A stretch of 64,000 nucleotides of DNA, taken from NCBI GenBank assembly GCA_029204045.2, contig CM055061.1, positions 42,866,977 through 42,930,976 on the forward strand, written 5' to 3'. Every line of letters starts with the position of its first letter. Position 1 is the stretch's first letter. This DNA is from Tillandsia leiboldiana. Lineage: Eukaryota > Streptophyta > Magnoliopsida > Poales > Bromeliaceae. Position numbers and translations under genes: made by a program. Shown here piece by piece: positions 20,315 through 32,393 of this stretch. The notes below the pieces were generated by a model. The model ran no database searches and was not told where the DNA came from. It saw only the letters and a list, made by a program, of their open reading frames with translations.

Positions 20315-23096
20315 TGTCACGCCCCGGGGTCGAAACTGCGACCCGAGCTCGCCAACAGATCCGCCATCTGTACAAAAACTGCCACACAGACGAAGCGTCT
20401 ACCCTGCAAGGTAGATCTATAGCTAAAAACATGTATCAAAGCTGAAACTAAAACCAAAAGCTATAGCATAAAACTGAACATCTGGAATAGTAAAATCTCC
20501 ACTAGTACACAAACCCTTAAGGTACAAAAGTGGAAACATAAAATACACCGGGTACATCTATACTGAGACTCTCAATGCTGGTAAGGAACTAATCGGCCGC
20601 GTCCTCACCTCGATCTGCTGTCTCCGCGCGAATCAAGCCGGAACAGCTGCCTCAACCTATCACCGCAGCGGGTGTGAGATCTACTGCAGAAGGCAGATCT
20701 CAGTGGGTACCGTCCCAATATCCACGGTATGCCCACCAAGTCTACTGGAGGCAAAACAGATAGATATGCAGATAGATAGGTAGATAGATAAATAATGGTA
20801 AGCTGAAATAGAGAACTACAGCTAGAAAGTCACAATCATAAGGCTCCAAAAGGAAACTCTACCAATAACACGATATGCATACACTCGCTACTGCTAAGAT
20901 GCCTCGGTATCAATGCTCAAAGGAAAGAAACCCTCTATGAACATAATATGAAACCACCCGCTCATATCACCCAATCTCAAAGACTGCTAAAACTGGCTCA
21001 GTCCAGCCTGCGCCTGTCGTCTAGGAACGCACCTGCCCACTACCACGCATCCACAAGAGGACGGGATTTACGTGGGGCGTCCTAAACCGACTATCTCAAT
21101 CTCACACAAAGTGACCCCATGGTAACTCGGCCAGGGGTATCAAGCGACCACTAGTATATGAACTAGGCGCATATCCACATCGTAGCCTCGTCAGGCTCGG
21201 TATCATCATCGCACCCGGGGCGTAGCTCGAGGGGAGCGACCCCACCGAACTCAAGTATCACATCTGTCTCACTGTCTTAATATGCGGCACATGCAGGCTA
21301 TAATCCACGATCAAACAGATCGGTATCTCAAAGCTCGAAAACACAACTCAGTCGGAAAAGAACCTCGACTCGATCATGAATAGCCCAAACACTCTCACAA
21401 CTATGTCGGAGAACCCTCAACGACTCAATCTGATAATGCACGACCCATGGCTGAGTCGGGAAACCTCCACGACTCGATCTGCCAGAACCCCCAAAACTCT
21501 CAAGGCTAAGTGGGAGAGCCATCTCCACCACTGAATCAAAATACGATCCATATTCTAGAGTAATCTCACTATCCCGTAAGGAAGCTCAACCATCGAATGA
21601 CACTATAACTCATCTCAAAACCCAAAAGAGACCCCTCGGACCCCAGGCACGAGGTCTAATTCACCCTGAATCTATGCCATACCTCTGGCGAATTCATAAG
21701 TTAAAAACCACTTTCGAAAACATTGATTTTTCCTTAAAAATGGTTTTCTCGATTTTTAAAACGGTTCAGGTGCAATTAGGATGCAAACAAGACATGAAAC
21801 CTAGTGTCATATGGTATCAGGAGTCTACTAAAAATAATCTGGGGTTCTACATAATTTTCTAAAAATTTCTAGGCAACTATCAGATGTAAAACAGTGAAAA
21901 TAGCATAATAAATATGATCAAATTGCATTCAGGAGCATTAAAGGGCATTCCATGCATTTTGGAGAAATTCCAACCCACCTGGAACGCTTTCCGCAGGCAA
22001 GCGCCGAAGTCGGTGAAGTGCAGCTAGCTCAAAAAGGAAGATCTGCTGAAGTTGCCTTATCGGCGCACGGTTGCTTTTACCTCTGCCACAAGCTTATTGC
22101 ACACCAAGTGCTCACAAGAACCCCTAACCATTTCCACTCCACAACAAGTGCCCACAGCTTACGCCAAGTCCACCACCCAACAGCTCTCACTAAAATTTTG
22201 CATTCTCCTCAATCCGAAAGCCACACCAAAACATCCGCACGCTCATAAAATAAGTGCTCATTTTCCATAGTAAATTAAATCAAAGTCCATCATTAAAAAG
22301 GCAATTCCACAATACATACACATATTACCCACAAGTCCATTAGTACAATCCAAAGCTCTAAACACCCACAAATCGGCTCCCAGCACAAGGTAAATCCCAT
22401 AGTTCAATACAAGGTAAATCCCATAGTTCAATACTTATACTCACAAAACAACTTACACCATCCACACACTCAAACTCTCAGCATATAATTCCACAGCATA
22501 AAAGGGAACCCACAGTACACTTAATAGCACTCAAGTCCAACCACAACATCAACAGCTCAAAATAAATCATATAGCCACCTACACCTCCATTAGAAATTTC
22601 ATGTTCACTTACACATTCACTTAAAAATACCCACACTCTATAGGTAGTTCCAACAACTCACAAAGCATAATTTACCAACAAAAACCAACTACCCTCCACA
22701 AGCTCCTCATGCACACACACAAGAACAACTCACAGCCCCAACAAAATACAGGCTCTCATAACCCACTTATAAACAAATCCATTTTGCATACATCTAAATC
22801 CTTCACTGTTGGGTTATGTATAATTGGATCTAAATAGGGGAAAAAACACCTAGAGGGGGGTGAATAGGTGTAAACAATAAACACTCAAAAATCTTTGCGA
22901 TATAAAACCCAATACGAAAAAATAAATAACACGCAGAGATTTTTACGTGGAAAACTCCAAACCGGAGTAAAAAACCACGGGACCGATAACACGGTGAAAT
23001 CCACTAGAATTATAACACGTACAAAGGTGATATACCATACTCACAGACGACTCAACCTTTTTCCATACGCTCCTAGTTGATCTTCTCCACTCGCTC

Positions 23097-23285
23097 CGCA
23101 ACGCTTCCCGAATCCACGATCTGCGTCCAACGCTGAATCCACAGCGTCCAACGTCGACTCCACGACGTCCGACCGAATCCACGGTCTTCACCCAGTAGCA
23201 CACTTCGAATCCACGAACGTACCTCGCTCCGAATCCACGAGAGCGGTAGCACCTTGAATCCACAAGGCCACGCGAGTCCACGCGC
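23097..23285 (-). repeat. CGTGGATTCG direct repeats in copia LTR leader
   Basis: About eight copies of CGTGGATTCG or close variants on the minus strand, 20-25 bp apart, downstream of the TATA box. The plus-strand copia LTRs have them at about 38456-38545, 43457-43546 and 48828-48925. They are shared by otherwise diverged LTRs. Confidence 0.75.
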
Positions 23286-23550
23286 CGATTTTGGGAAATC
23301 GTTGTTTTTGGGTGGTGATGATCCGCCGAATACTTAGATTAGAAATAGATCGGAAAAACCATCTAAGTATTCATTAATTTGATTCTACTCAAAATCTGAG
23401 TTTGGAAAACCTAGAATCAAACTAATAAAATAGATGAAGAAACATAGAATTAAATCTAGTATTCCCTTTCTTCTCTATTTGTGGATTTTTCTATTTCGGT
23501 CGTATTTTATTCCATTTTTTGTCGTTGCCCTAAAAGATGAATTAAAGGGT

Positions 23551-23920
23551 CTATTTATAGGTTAGAAACCATTGGAAGAGGATAAGAATCAAAAACTAAC
23601 CTTTTCTGGAATTTCACAGGACGGCGATCCGGATCGGATTTAGGCAATCCGGATTGCAGTAACGAGACAGACGGTTTCCAGAAAAACAAAGGTTCGGGAT
23701 CCGGATCGAAGTGCCTGATCCGGATCGTTCATACAATTTACCAAACACCAATGTTCGGGATCCGGATTGAACTGCCTGATCCGGATCGTTCATAAATTAT
23801 GGTAACAAGCAGTGTTCGGGATCCGGATCAAAGGAGGCTACGATCCGGATTGAATTTGCGTATGAACTAACACCCTTCGGGATCCGGATCGAAGTGTCTG
23901 ATCCGGATCCTGAACATGTC
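23551..23920 (-). promoter_or_regulatory. Sirevirus LTR promoter: GATCCGGATC cluster and TATA box
   Basis: Ten copies of GATCCGGATC or one-base variants lie between about 23624 and 23912. They are usually joined to CCCGAA, as in TTCGGGATCCGG. The cluster sits directly upstream of CTATAAATAG (23551-23560, minus). Clusters of CG-containing palindromes in the LTR are a known Sirevirus trait. Equivalent clusters occur at 33200-33490, 50370-50660, 59675-59960, 37906-38130 and 42905-43130. Confidence 0.75.
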
Positions 23921-24136
23921 CCATGTCTAGTTTTTGATTTTTATGCAATTAGAAATTCATCCAAGTGTTTCTACACTATAAGAAGTATTCGGATCACCAA
24001 AGATAATTAGTTAAACATACCTGATCCTTTTGAATTATTCTTTCTTGAGATTGAGTTACATGATCCAACTTTCTTTATCTTCAATCTTCAAGACTTAACT
24101 GAATTCACGAAATACGCCAACTCAAATTCTGTAACA

Positions 24137-24151
24137 ATCTCCCACTTTGGC
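24137..24151 (-). other. Sire-1 polypurine tract (mutated)
   Basis: The minus strand reads GCCAAAGTGGGAGAT before the 3' LTR. Sire-2 (50886-50900) and SireNA (42565-42579) have GCCAAAGGGGGAGAT, so Sire-1 has a G-to-T change inside the purine run. Confidence 0.8.
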
Positions 24152-24828
24152 GGTTTCGTGACAAAACACAAATCCACTCAAGAAAATTCAAAAAGATATT
24201 TTTGTTGATATCACCATACAACAAAAACTTACAATGAGATCCAAATAAAGATAGATACATGAGTTAAACTCCTAAAACAGACTCTAAACTTAGACATCTG
24301 TACTCTCTGCAAAAGAAATCATTCTTGACAAAAGAAATCGTTAGATATCTCAAGAATTTTATGTCATTCAAAAACCACACACAGAGATGAAGTTTATACT
24401 CATTTATACTTACCATGACATTTATACATTTAGATATGTAATTGGATCATAGTTAAAAACCAACATATCTTCTATGCATTCAAAATCCAAATGTCACAAA
24501 ATTGTTAGTCAACATTAACTTGTTAGTTATATTACATGCCCAAATAGTTAGCAAATAGTTAGTCGAGGCATGCATGCAATCACAAAAGAAAAAACCAAAA
24601 GTTGAAGTTATACTTACCTTCATGGTTCACAACCGGACATTGTTCAACTGTTCTAATATTCTCTCCCTCTTTTTGTCACAAACTTTAGCCAAAATTACCG
24701 AAATGGAGAGAAAAGTTAACAAGTTCAAGAACCAAAAATGTGAGAACTAAAAAAAAACTTAAAACTTAAAACCTGCACAAGAAAAAGATTAAAAATCTGC
24801 ACAAGAAAAAGGAAAGTTTGAGCACAAA
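24152..24828 (-). other. Sire-1 3' untranslated region
   Basis: AT-rich sequence between the env-like ORF and the PPT. It carries a second purine-rich AAAGAGGGAGAGAA motif (minus strand, about 24660-24676), similar to the extra PPT-like motifs known in Sireviruses. No gene is seen. Confidence 0.6.
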
Positions 24829-25659
24829 TCAATCATCTGAGTCGGAGTCTTCAGATGCACTACATCTCAGTTTGTTCAAAATTCCTTTAAGCATTCCCGA
24901 AATCGTAGAACATTCTTGTTTCATCTTATGTATGACCTTGGACATCTTTCTGAGTTCCAGAGCCAGTTTATCTTGTTCTTGGTTGATGGAAGACACTAAG
25001 TTTGCCTTTTGGTCGATTCTTCTGGAAGTTGAAGAACGTTGTGTGACAGCTGACGGAGCAGTCTGACCTTCATTCCGAGGAGATCTTCTTGGCAGAGAAT
25101 GTGAATTGTCAAGAGGTTCATTGATTTGAATTCCATTGCTTGGCGAATTCTTTTTCCTTGCATACTGCTTAATCGTTGAGGAAGACTTCATCAGCTTCTT
25201 GTTCTTTAGGTAAAACTTATTTTCTTCATCAATACCTTGTTGTACTTCATTAAGAAATGTGTCCCAATCTTCTTCCTCTTCAGATTTAGTTTCAGTTTGA
25301 GGGATATTCTTTGTTTCCTCTTGACAAGGTTCATTTATTTCAATACCCCGAGCTCGTCCAAGCCGTCGAGCAAGTCTTTTTCTTTTTGTTTTCACAGGAG
25401 TTTCTTCCATTGAAGCTTTTCCTTTTTCAGCAGCAGTGGGCGGAGCCTTTGCCTTTGATGTCTCTGCAGGGGCTTTCCCTTTCGAAGCAGTGGGAGTAGT
25501 TGCTTCAACTTGAAGCTCATCCCAATCAATGGATTCCGTCTTAGAGTCCGTATCGGAATCATCCTTTGTTTTCTTCGCCCTTTTAGCTTTCTTGGGCTTG
25601 ATAGTATCTCTTGTATGAACCATAGCAGCCAGAAGAAAGATGATCCAGGTGATCACCAT
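24829..25659 (-). CDS. Env-like ORF of Sire-1
   Basis: About 277 codons from the ATG at 25659. The open frame extends to 25707, but only from a TTG. The protein starts with a hydrophobic segment (MVITWIIFLLAAMV, a possible membrane anchor). A Lys-rich and then Ser/Glu-rich middle follows, and the C-terminal region reads ALELRKMSKVIHKMKQE, likely a coiled coil, ending in an acidic SEDSDSDD tail. Position after RNase H plus membrane segment plus coiled coil fits the env-like ORF of Sireviruses, whose role is unproven. It is intact here while gag and pol are broken. The Sire-2 copy (51544-52135) is diverged and frameshifted. An intron-like unit and promoter-like module lie just upstream. Confidence 0.7.
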   Translation of the reverse strand: MVITWIIFLLAAMVHTRDTIKPKKAKRAKKTKDDSDTDSKTESIDWDELQVEATTPTASKGKAPAETSKAKAPPTAAEKGKASMEETPVKTKRKRLARRLGRARGIEINEPCQEETKNIPQTETKSEEEEDWDTFLNEVQQGIDEENKFYLKNKKLMKSSSTIKQYARKKNSPSNGIQINEPLDNSHSLPRRSPRNEGQTAPSAVTQRSSTSRRIDQKANLVSSINQEQDKLALELRKMSKVIHKMKQECSTISGMLKGILNKLRCSASEDSDSDD

Positions 25660-25689
25660 TACTACAAGTTCATTGTGAGAAATAAGGTC

Positions 25690-26071
25690 CTGTGGGCAAC
25701 AACTCAAGAATACGAAAAATTGTTAATTTTCAAAAATTTGAAAAATTGTACCCAAACAATCATTATCATGTAGAGAGACTAAGAATCAAATTAGTTTTGC
25801 AAAAAGAATTTTAAAAATAGATCAATCGCATGATTTTTGAAAATTCCCATTATATGCCCTAAAACCGAAATTTTTGAAATCGAAGGCCAAAAATCCGTTT
25901 ATCATTAGAATACCTAGCATATAATCAAAACTAATCTACCCAGAGTTCTTATTTCAAAAGAAATTTGATCAAAAACCATCCACAAACGAAAAAGATGCAG
26001 AAATTTCATCACGTTTTGAGGAAGAATATGAAAAACTGTGAAAAACCGAGATTTTGACCAATAAAACTTAC
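25690..26071 (-). other. Putative 5' UTR intron of the env-like ORF
   Basis: On the minus strand a donor CTAA|GTAAGT lies at 26071-26070 and an acceptor TTGCCCACAG|GA at 25691-25690. Both are conserved in Sire-2 (52545-52544 and 52164-52163), although the adjacent coding sequence has diverged. The acceptor lies about 30 nt before the ATG. Splicing is inferred. Confidence 0.45.
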
Positions 26072-26187
26072 TTAGAATCGAAGAACTTGAGTTTGTAAGC
26101 TTCCAAGACGGATGAATTCTAGAGAGAGAAGCTCTGGAGACTTTTGAACAAAATATTGAAGTAAAAAGAAATCAAAACCCTTTTGTT

Positions 26188-26300
26188 CTATATAAAACCC
26201 TAGCCACGATCCGGATCAGTTCGTGAATCCGATCCGGATCGGCTACCCGCAGAGAATGCCTGCGTTCGGGATCCGGATCGGCTTGTCCAGTCCGGATCGG
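26188..26300 (-). promoter_or_regulatory. Internal promoter-like module upstream of env-like ORF
   Basis: Reading leftward, GATCCGGATC palindromes lie at 26270-26279, 26231-26240 and 26208-26217, with an imperfect one near 26289. A telo-box-like CTAGGGTTT and TATATAG (26189-26196) follow. This is the same order as in the LTR promoter. It lies about 530 bp before the env-like ATG and is conserved in Sire-2 at 52664-52755. Confidence 0.55.
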
Positions 26301-27231
26301 CTCCAACTTTTTCTTCAGAAAAATTCAGAAAAATTTTAGAAAATCCAGAAAAAGATTGTAAGCACTTTTGTGTATCAACTTTAAATGAAAATCATCGTTT
26401 CATACAACAAGAAATAGATTATGCCAAATCTATCAATAACATCCAACAAATGAAACGAAAATTTATAAAAATTAAATCCCTTAAAGTTGAACAACTTCAA
26501 TCACATCTAACATGATCTTATGAGTAATGCCTTTATCAAATCATCAATTTGGTAAAGAAAATGAAATACCAAGATCAATAGATGTCTAAAATCCCAGATA
26601 AGTTAGATAATATATCTAGTCAATTTATTGAAGAGAGTGGCTCTTTGAGCATCTTTCATTAAAATTCCCACCTTATACCAACCTTGAAATTTTGACAGAG
26701 TCAAATATTTCAACATGCATTTTATTTAATCAAACTTGAAAAACCTTGCTTGGTATACATGTGGTAGCTACACACAGTACTCGGACGACCGAGGTGGTAG
26801 CTCTTTCCTCCATGTGGTGGTAGTTTTCACACTCCTCATTGAGATGTAACTCTTTCCACATCTTTTGAGCATAACACTTCTTTGACTCCCCCTCAATTGG
26901 CTATCAATTACTTAAGATATAAAGTATTCAACCAAATATTTATCTCGATTTCATACTCGACTAAATAGTCAAATAAGATAAAAACTATACCAAGAGATCA
27001 TTGAGAGAGAAATTGACTTTGATCAAAACAAAGATGATTTAATTCACATAAATGATCATTGCATCAAATGAATTATTATGATATCCAAAGCATAATAAAT
27101 TTCTAAATATATAAAAAGATGCAGTTAAAGTCAATAAAACTAATGCTCAATTAATGTTCTATGTCTAAGCATAAATAATGAACAAAAACACAAAAACAAA
27201 ACCTAACCTAAACAAGAGTTTCAAAAAGAGG
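26301..27231 (-). other. Spacer between RNase H and internal promoter
   Basis: Non-coding AT-rich sequence. On the minus strand it includes a block with CTACCACC, CATGTG and CGGTCGTCCGAGTA (26755-26880). A diverged version occurs in the SireNA interior at 41350-41470, which shows common ancestry of the two elements' 3' regions. No ORF is seen. Confidence 0.7.
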
Positions 27232-28780
27232 TTATTTCAAGGAAAGCATTCCAATTGCTTTACGCAAATGAATAAAACGTTTTTGATCCAAAGGTTTTGT
27301 TAAAATGTCAGCTAATTGATCTTCAGTTGAAATGTAGGAAATTTGAAGAATATTTGATTCAACTAGCTCTCTAAGAAAATGATATCTAAGTTCAATGTGT
27401 TTTGTTCTTGAGTGCAACACAGGGTTTTTTGAAATGTTTATAGCACTAGTGTTGTCACATAAAACAGTTACCGAAGTTGCTGAAATCCGGAAGTCGCTCA
27501 ACACGCTTTTCATCCAAATGAGTTGAGTTGAACAACTACCCGCTGAGATATATTCCGCTTCGGCAGTCGAGAGTGCAATACAGTTTTGCTTTTTACTATG
27601 CCATGCAACAAGGCAATGGCCAAGATAAAAACATGCACCACTCGTACTTTTCCGATCATCCACTGATCCTGCCCAATCGGCATCTGAATATCCTATAATG
27701 TCAAGACTTGTTCCCATAGGATACCAAATTCCGAAGTTTACAGTTCCTTTGACATACCGGATGATCCGTTTCACCGCTTTCAGGTGATCCTCCTTTGGTG
27801 CTGACTGATATCTCTCGCAGATCCCAACACTAAAGGATATGTCCGGGCGACTAGCTGTGAGGTAGAGTAGACTTCCAATCATACTTCGATAGAGTTTCTC
27901 GTCTACACTATCACTAAGAGATTCACTTCCTAATCCCTTATTGCTAGTTCCCATAGGAGTAGGAAAATCTTTAGAATTTTCTAATCCGAATTTCTTTACC
28001 AACTCCTTTGCATACTTGGATTGACACAGATGGATGCCTTCACCATTTTGTTTCACTTGCAATCCAAGAAAGTATGTCAGTTCGCCCATCATAGACATCT
28101 CAAATTCGCTTTCCATGGTTTCTGCGAATTTAGTAGCATCATTACCCTTTGTTGCTCCAAATACAATGTCATCGACATAGATTTGCGCAACGATGAAGTT
28201 ATTTTGATAATGCTTCACAAAGAGAGTCCTGTCTGCTCCCCCTCGAGTATAGCCCTTCTCCAAAAGGTGCTTTGTTAAACATTCATACCACGCTCGCGGT
28301 GCTTGTTTTAAACCGTAAAGAGCCTTTTTCAAACGAAAAACATGGTTAGGTAGTTTACAGTCTACAAAACCTTTCGGTTGAGCCACATAAACTTCCTCAT
28401 TTAAAAACCCATTTAAAAACGCGCTCTTAACGTCCATTTGAAAGAGTTTTATTTTAAAGTGACAAGCAATAGCGAATAAGATACGAATGGACTCGAGTCT
28501 AGCTACAGGGGCGAATGTTTCATCAAAGTCTATACCTTCTATTTGAGAGTAGCCTTGAGCAACTAAACGTGCTTTGTTCCTGATGATGGTACCATCCTCA
28601 TTTTTCTTGTTCTTGAAAATTCATTTAGTACCGATCACATTGTGTTGCTTCGGAGGCGTCGTTAATTCCCAGACTTTGTTGCGTTCAAACTGATGGAGCT
28701 CTTCGTGCATTGCTTCAATCCAGTAGTCATCCTGAAGAGCTTCATCGACGTTCTTTGGTTCGATCATGGAAACGTAACAA
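27232..28780 (-). pseudogene. Sire-1 reverse transcriptase and RNase H
   Basis: RVT_2-type RT begins near 28760 (DEALQDDYWIEAMHEEL). It is interrupted by an in-frame TGA at 28618-28620 where the family has Trp (GTK-W-IFKNK). The frame is then open to the stop at 27232. The 401-residue part from Met 28437 holds YGLKQAPRAW (41-50), catalytic YVDD (87-90), YFLGLQV, DADWAGSVDDRKSTSG and RNase H features STAEAEY, CDNTSAI and ADILTKPL. The enzyme copies element RNA to cDNA and removes the RNA strand. Active-site motifs remain, but the stop should truncate pol. Confidence 0.92.
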
Positions 28781-30290
28781 GCGAATCCACAAACCAACTG
28801 TCTCCGAGTTTTGACTCCTTCTTGTGGGTCTCCAATAATGTTTGATTCAGGATGATCCTTGGAGATGCGTAACGTTTGAGGTAATGGAGTACTCGGAGGT
28901 ACATGAGATGATTCCTGCACATCAGATAAACTTGAAGAACCATTAGATTCATCATTAATATTGGAAGTATTATCATGAGAAGATGAATTTACAGGAGTAT
29001 CATCATCAAGAGAGATATCAGGGGTAGATTTATCAGATGCAAAGTGGAAAGCTTCATCTACTTTAACATTTATGGATTCTACAATCGTTTTAGATTCCAA
29101 ATTAAATACCCGATATGCTCTACTATTTGTAGAATAACCCAAGAAAATCCCTTCGTCACTTCGAGAGTCAAATTTTCCAAGATTTTCGCGGTCACGTAAA
29201 ATGTAACACCGACTCCCAAAGATACGAAAATATTTGATGTTTGGCTTTCTACAAAACCATAGTTCATATGGTGTATTTAACGTTCCCGGGCGCAAATAAA
29301 CTCGATTAATAACATAGATTGCAGTGTTCACAGCTTCAGCCCAAAAATATAACGGTAAATTCCGGCTATGAAGCATAACACGTGCCATCTCTTGTACAAC
29401 CCTGTTTTTTGCGCTCGACTACACCATTCTGTTGAGGTGTATAGGGTGCTGAGAATTCATGTTTAATGCCATTGGAAGTGCAAAAATCAATGAATTTAGA
29501 ATTTATGAATTCTCCTCCTCTATCACTTCTAACACGAATGATCTTTTCATTCTTTTCAATCATAATACGAAGGCAAATCTCGTGAAAAGAATCAAAAGTA
29601 TTAGCTTTCTCTTTTAAAAATGCTACCCATGAGTATCTAGAGAAATCATCAACCAATAAGAAAATATACCATTTACCTCCCAAGGATGGTTGACGAGTCG
29701 CTCCCATAAGATCCATATGCAATAATTCTAAGGGCCGATTAGTACCAACGTGGTTCAAGTTCTTGTGTGCAGCCCTGGATTGTTTTCCCTTTAGACAACC
29801 ACCACACACAATGGTTTGTTTAAGTGAAAGTTTAGGAACCCCCTTGACCACGTCTTTGTTTGAAATTCTAGCAAGTTCCTTAAAGTTTATGTGACCTAGC
29901 CTTTAATGCCAAAGTGTTTCATTATTCAAAGAGGCTAAGTTACAATTTTCAGAAATTTTATTGGGAACAACATGACAATTGTTTTCAGATCTAACCCCCT
30001 TTAAAAAGAAAACATGATCCTTATCAGTTACAATGCATTCAACAGATGAAAAATTAACTGAAAAACCATTGTCACAAAGTTGACTGATACTTATGAGGTT
30101 AGTCTTAAGGCAATCAACAATAACACATTATTAGAATCGGGCCATCTGGAATAGCTACTGTTCCTTTTCCAACAATTTTGGAAGACTGACCGTCTCCGAA
30201 AACTACAAGTCCTCCGGAGATTTTCTCAAAATTTTGAAAGCAGTTTTTGTCACCGGTCATGTGACGGGAACAACCGCTGTCCAGATATCA
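28781..30290 (-). pseudogene. Sire-1 protease and integrase
   Basis: The minus strand from about 30285 encodes the aspartic protease start YLDSGCSRHMTGD, preceded by an in-frame TGA where Trp is expected. A GAG-pre-integrase zinc region follows (CGGCLKGKQS near 29800). The integrase core has catalytic Asp in HMDLMGATRQ, Asp in SDRGGEF and Glu in PQQNGVVERK (29420-29780). The variable C-terminal part has FLGYSTNSRAYRVFN. A one-base T-run insertion near 29405 breaks the frame just after the catalytic Glu, and Sire-2 lacks it. PR processes the polyprotein and IN inserts cDNA. Confidence 0.88.
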
Positions 30291-32349
30291 AGACGAATTA
30301 TCATATGAATGCAAGGAAATATTTGTAACAAGACAAGGGAAGGTTTTACCTTTGCGTACCCAAACCTTTCGAGTTTTGGTGTACGTCGGAAATGATTGTG
30401 AACTTGATACCTTTGGTGAAAGCGTCTTGTTTGATCCATCGCTTTTCCTTGACGTCGTCGTCTTGTTTGATGAACTACCAGGCTTTTTCCTTTCGAATAA
30501 TTAGCATTTGATTTCCGAGGAATCACCCTTTTGGTAGTCGTTGCAAGAAGTGCTTGAGTTGAGCGTTTGCCTCCCATCTTGCAATTTCTCCTTATGTGCC
30601 CTGCAAAACCACAACGAAAACATACCTTGGTGCTTGACAATTCCGAAGAGGGGGAAGTAGGTTTGTTGTCGTTTTTTATCGTCAATTCCGGTGTCGGAGG
30701 AGGAGATACCGACTGGGGCACAAAAACTATCCCAACCGAACTAAATTATCTTCAGTTCGATTGTATCCGAGGCTGAATTTGTTTGATTGACCAAGACCAA
30801 GAAGCTTATCCAACTTACTCCTTCCTGATGAAAATCGCTGCAAGTCATCCTTGAGTTGGAGAATGGTCTCTGTCATTTCCAATTTTTCCTGTCGAGCCTC
30901 GCCGTTGAGCTTCAAGAAGTAATTCGCTTTGTTCACCATATCTACATAATTCTTCTCGAATTGCTCATTGGACTCTTGAAGGGAAACATTTGCTTTAATC
31001 AGGTTATCCCTTTCCGCTTCAAGAGCGTTTGAGAGAGAAGTTGCTCTTTTTGCTTCTTCTTCGAGATCCTGCAATCTCCCTCTCAAACTCTTGTTTTGCT
31101 TTGCTAGTTTCTTTGAATCCCCTCAAAAGCTTATGGTAGGCAAGAGCAAAGTCTTCACCTTCTGAATTATTCGATTCATCGTCCGTTGCATTTTTTTTCA
31201 ACAGTGGAGTTGGACAATGACTCGGATGTATTAGCAATTAAGCACATGAAGGGTGAAGATGTGGAAGCGTGGAACGCCGTTGCGTTATCTTCTTCATCAC
31301 TTGACAATGACTCATTTGACGATGAGGTGTCATCCCAAGTGACGGCTTGCATCGCTTTCTTCTTTGACGGATTCTTATTGGGACACTCCGTTGAGATATG
31401 GCCGTACCCTCGGCACTTGAAGCATTGGACTTGTCCTTCTGAGCTTTTCTTATCCTTAGAAAAACCCTCTTGTTTTCTTGGTTTGAAACTTGAAGAACCT
31501 TTGCCATTCTTCGACTTTACGAAGGATGGAGTTTTGCTTGAGTTACCCCTTCGAAAGTTTCGGCGAAATCTTCTTGTCAAGAGAGCAAGCTGCTTCTCAA
31601 AGTCCTCCATAGATAGGTTTACGTCATCGTCTGAGGAGGATGAATCCGCGTCTTCTTCTTTTGTTGTTTCAATGCTAAACCTGAAGACTTAGAAGAGGAT
31701 GCTTTTCCAGAAGAATAGTTAGTAGGAAATGTCATTCATATGTTTGTAATGAGCCAACTAATCTTCTACACGGATTTCGTCCGGGTGTTTAATAGTTTCA
31801 ATGGCCGTAACCTTGGATCGAAATCTTTCAGGAAGAGTTCTTAATATTTTTCTTACAACTTTAAATTCTGGAATCTTCTCTCCCAAGTTAGCACATGAGT
31901 TTATGATCTCTTGCAATCGTGTGTAATAGTCTGTGAAAGATTCATTTCTGCCTTGAAAATAGAGTCAAACTTGCTCGTAACCATTTGCAATTTCTGAATC
32001 TTCACAAGGTTAGTTCCCTCATGTGTAACTTGAAGGACATCCTAGATTCTTTCGCAGGTCTCACATGCCGAGACGCGAGAGAACACAGTTTGAGACAAAG
32101 CATTAATAGAGCATTAATCACTTTGCCATTGTAAGAAGAAAAATCTATCTCTTCCTTGGTCCATTTCGACCTAGGTTTGATGGTGCGAACATCAGCACTA
32201 ATTTCAGTTGGATTAGACCATCCTAATTCAATGATTGCCCACACCCCATCGTCGATGGAAATTAAAAAGGCTTTCATCCGTACTTTCCAGTACGCCTAAT
32301 TTATTCCATCGAAGAACGGAGGTCTGTTGATGTTTCCACCTTCAACCAT
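30291..32349 (-). pseudogene. Sire-1 extended gag (many frameshifts)
   Basis: The probable ATG is at 32349. The N-terminal part has NGKVINAL and STEEIDF-type sequence. The middle part (31176-31610) holds SMEDFEKQLALLTRRFRR and knuckle CFKCRGYGHISTEC. The C-terminal part (30727-31237) is a likely coiled coil with LEEEAKRATSLSNALEAERD, and the second knuckle CFRCGFAGHIRRNC lies near 30600. Two knuckles and a long gag are Sirevirus traits. Most breaks are single-base homopolymer indels absent from Sire-2, so assembly error is likely. Confidence 0.85.
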
Positions 32350-32393
32350 TGTTTACAACCCTATTCCGTCTCTGATAACCACTTGTTGGGTTA

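Larger units (their letters stand above)
22807..24136 (-). repeat. Sire-1 3' LTR (1330 bp)
   Basis: On the plus strand it begins TGTTGGGTTATG and ends CTGTAACA. It has the same length as both Sire-2 LTRs. It carries palindromes, a TATA box and repeated CGTGGATTCG words. Confidence 0.92.

Noticed and set aside
21900..22800. CA-rich AT-rich stretch as a satellite or gene promoter
   Set aside because: No consistent period was found. It is the distal half of LTR-2, continuous with 33717-35303 after removing Sire-1.
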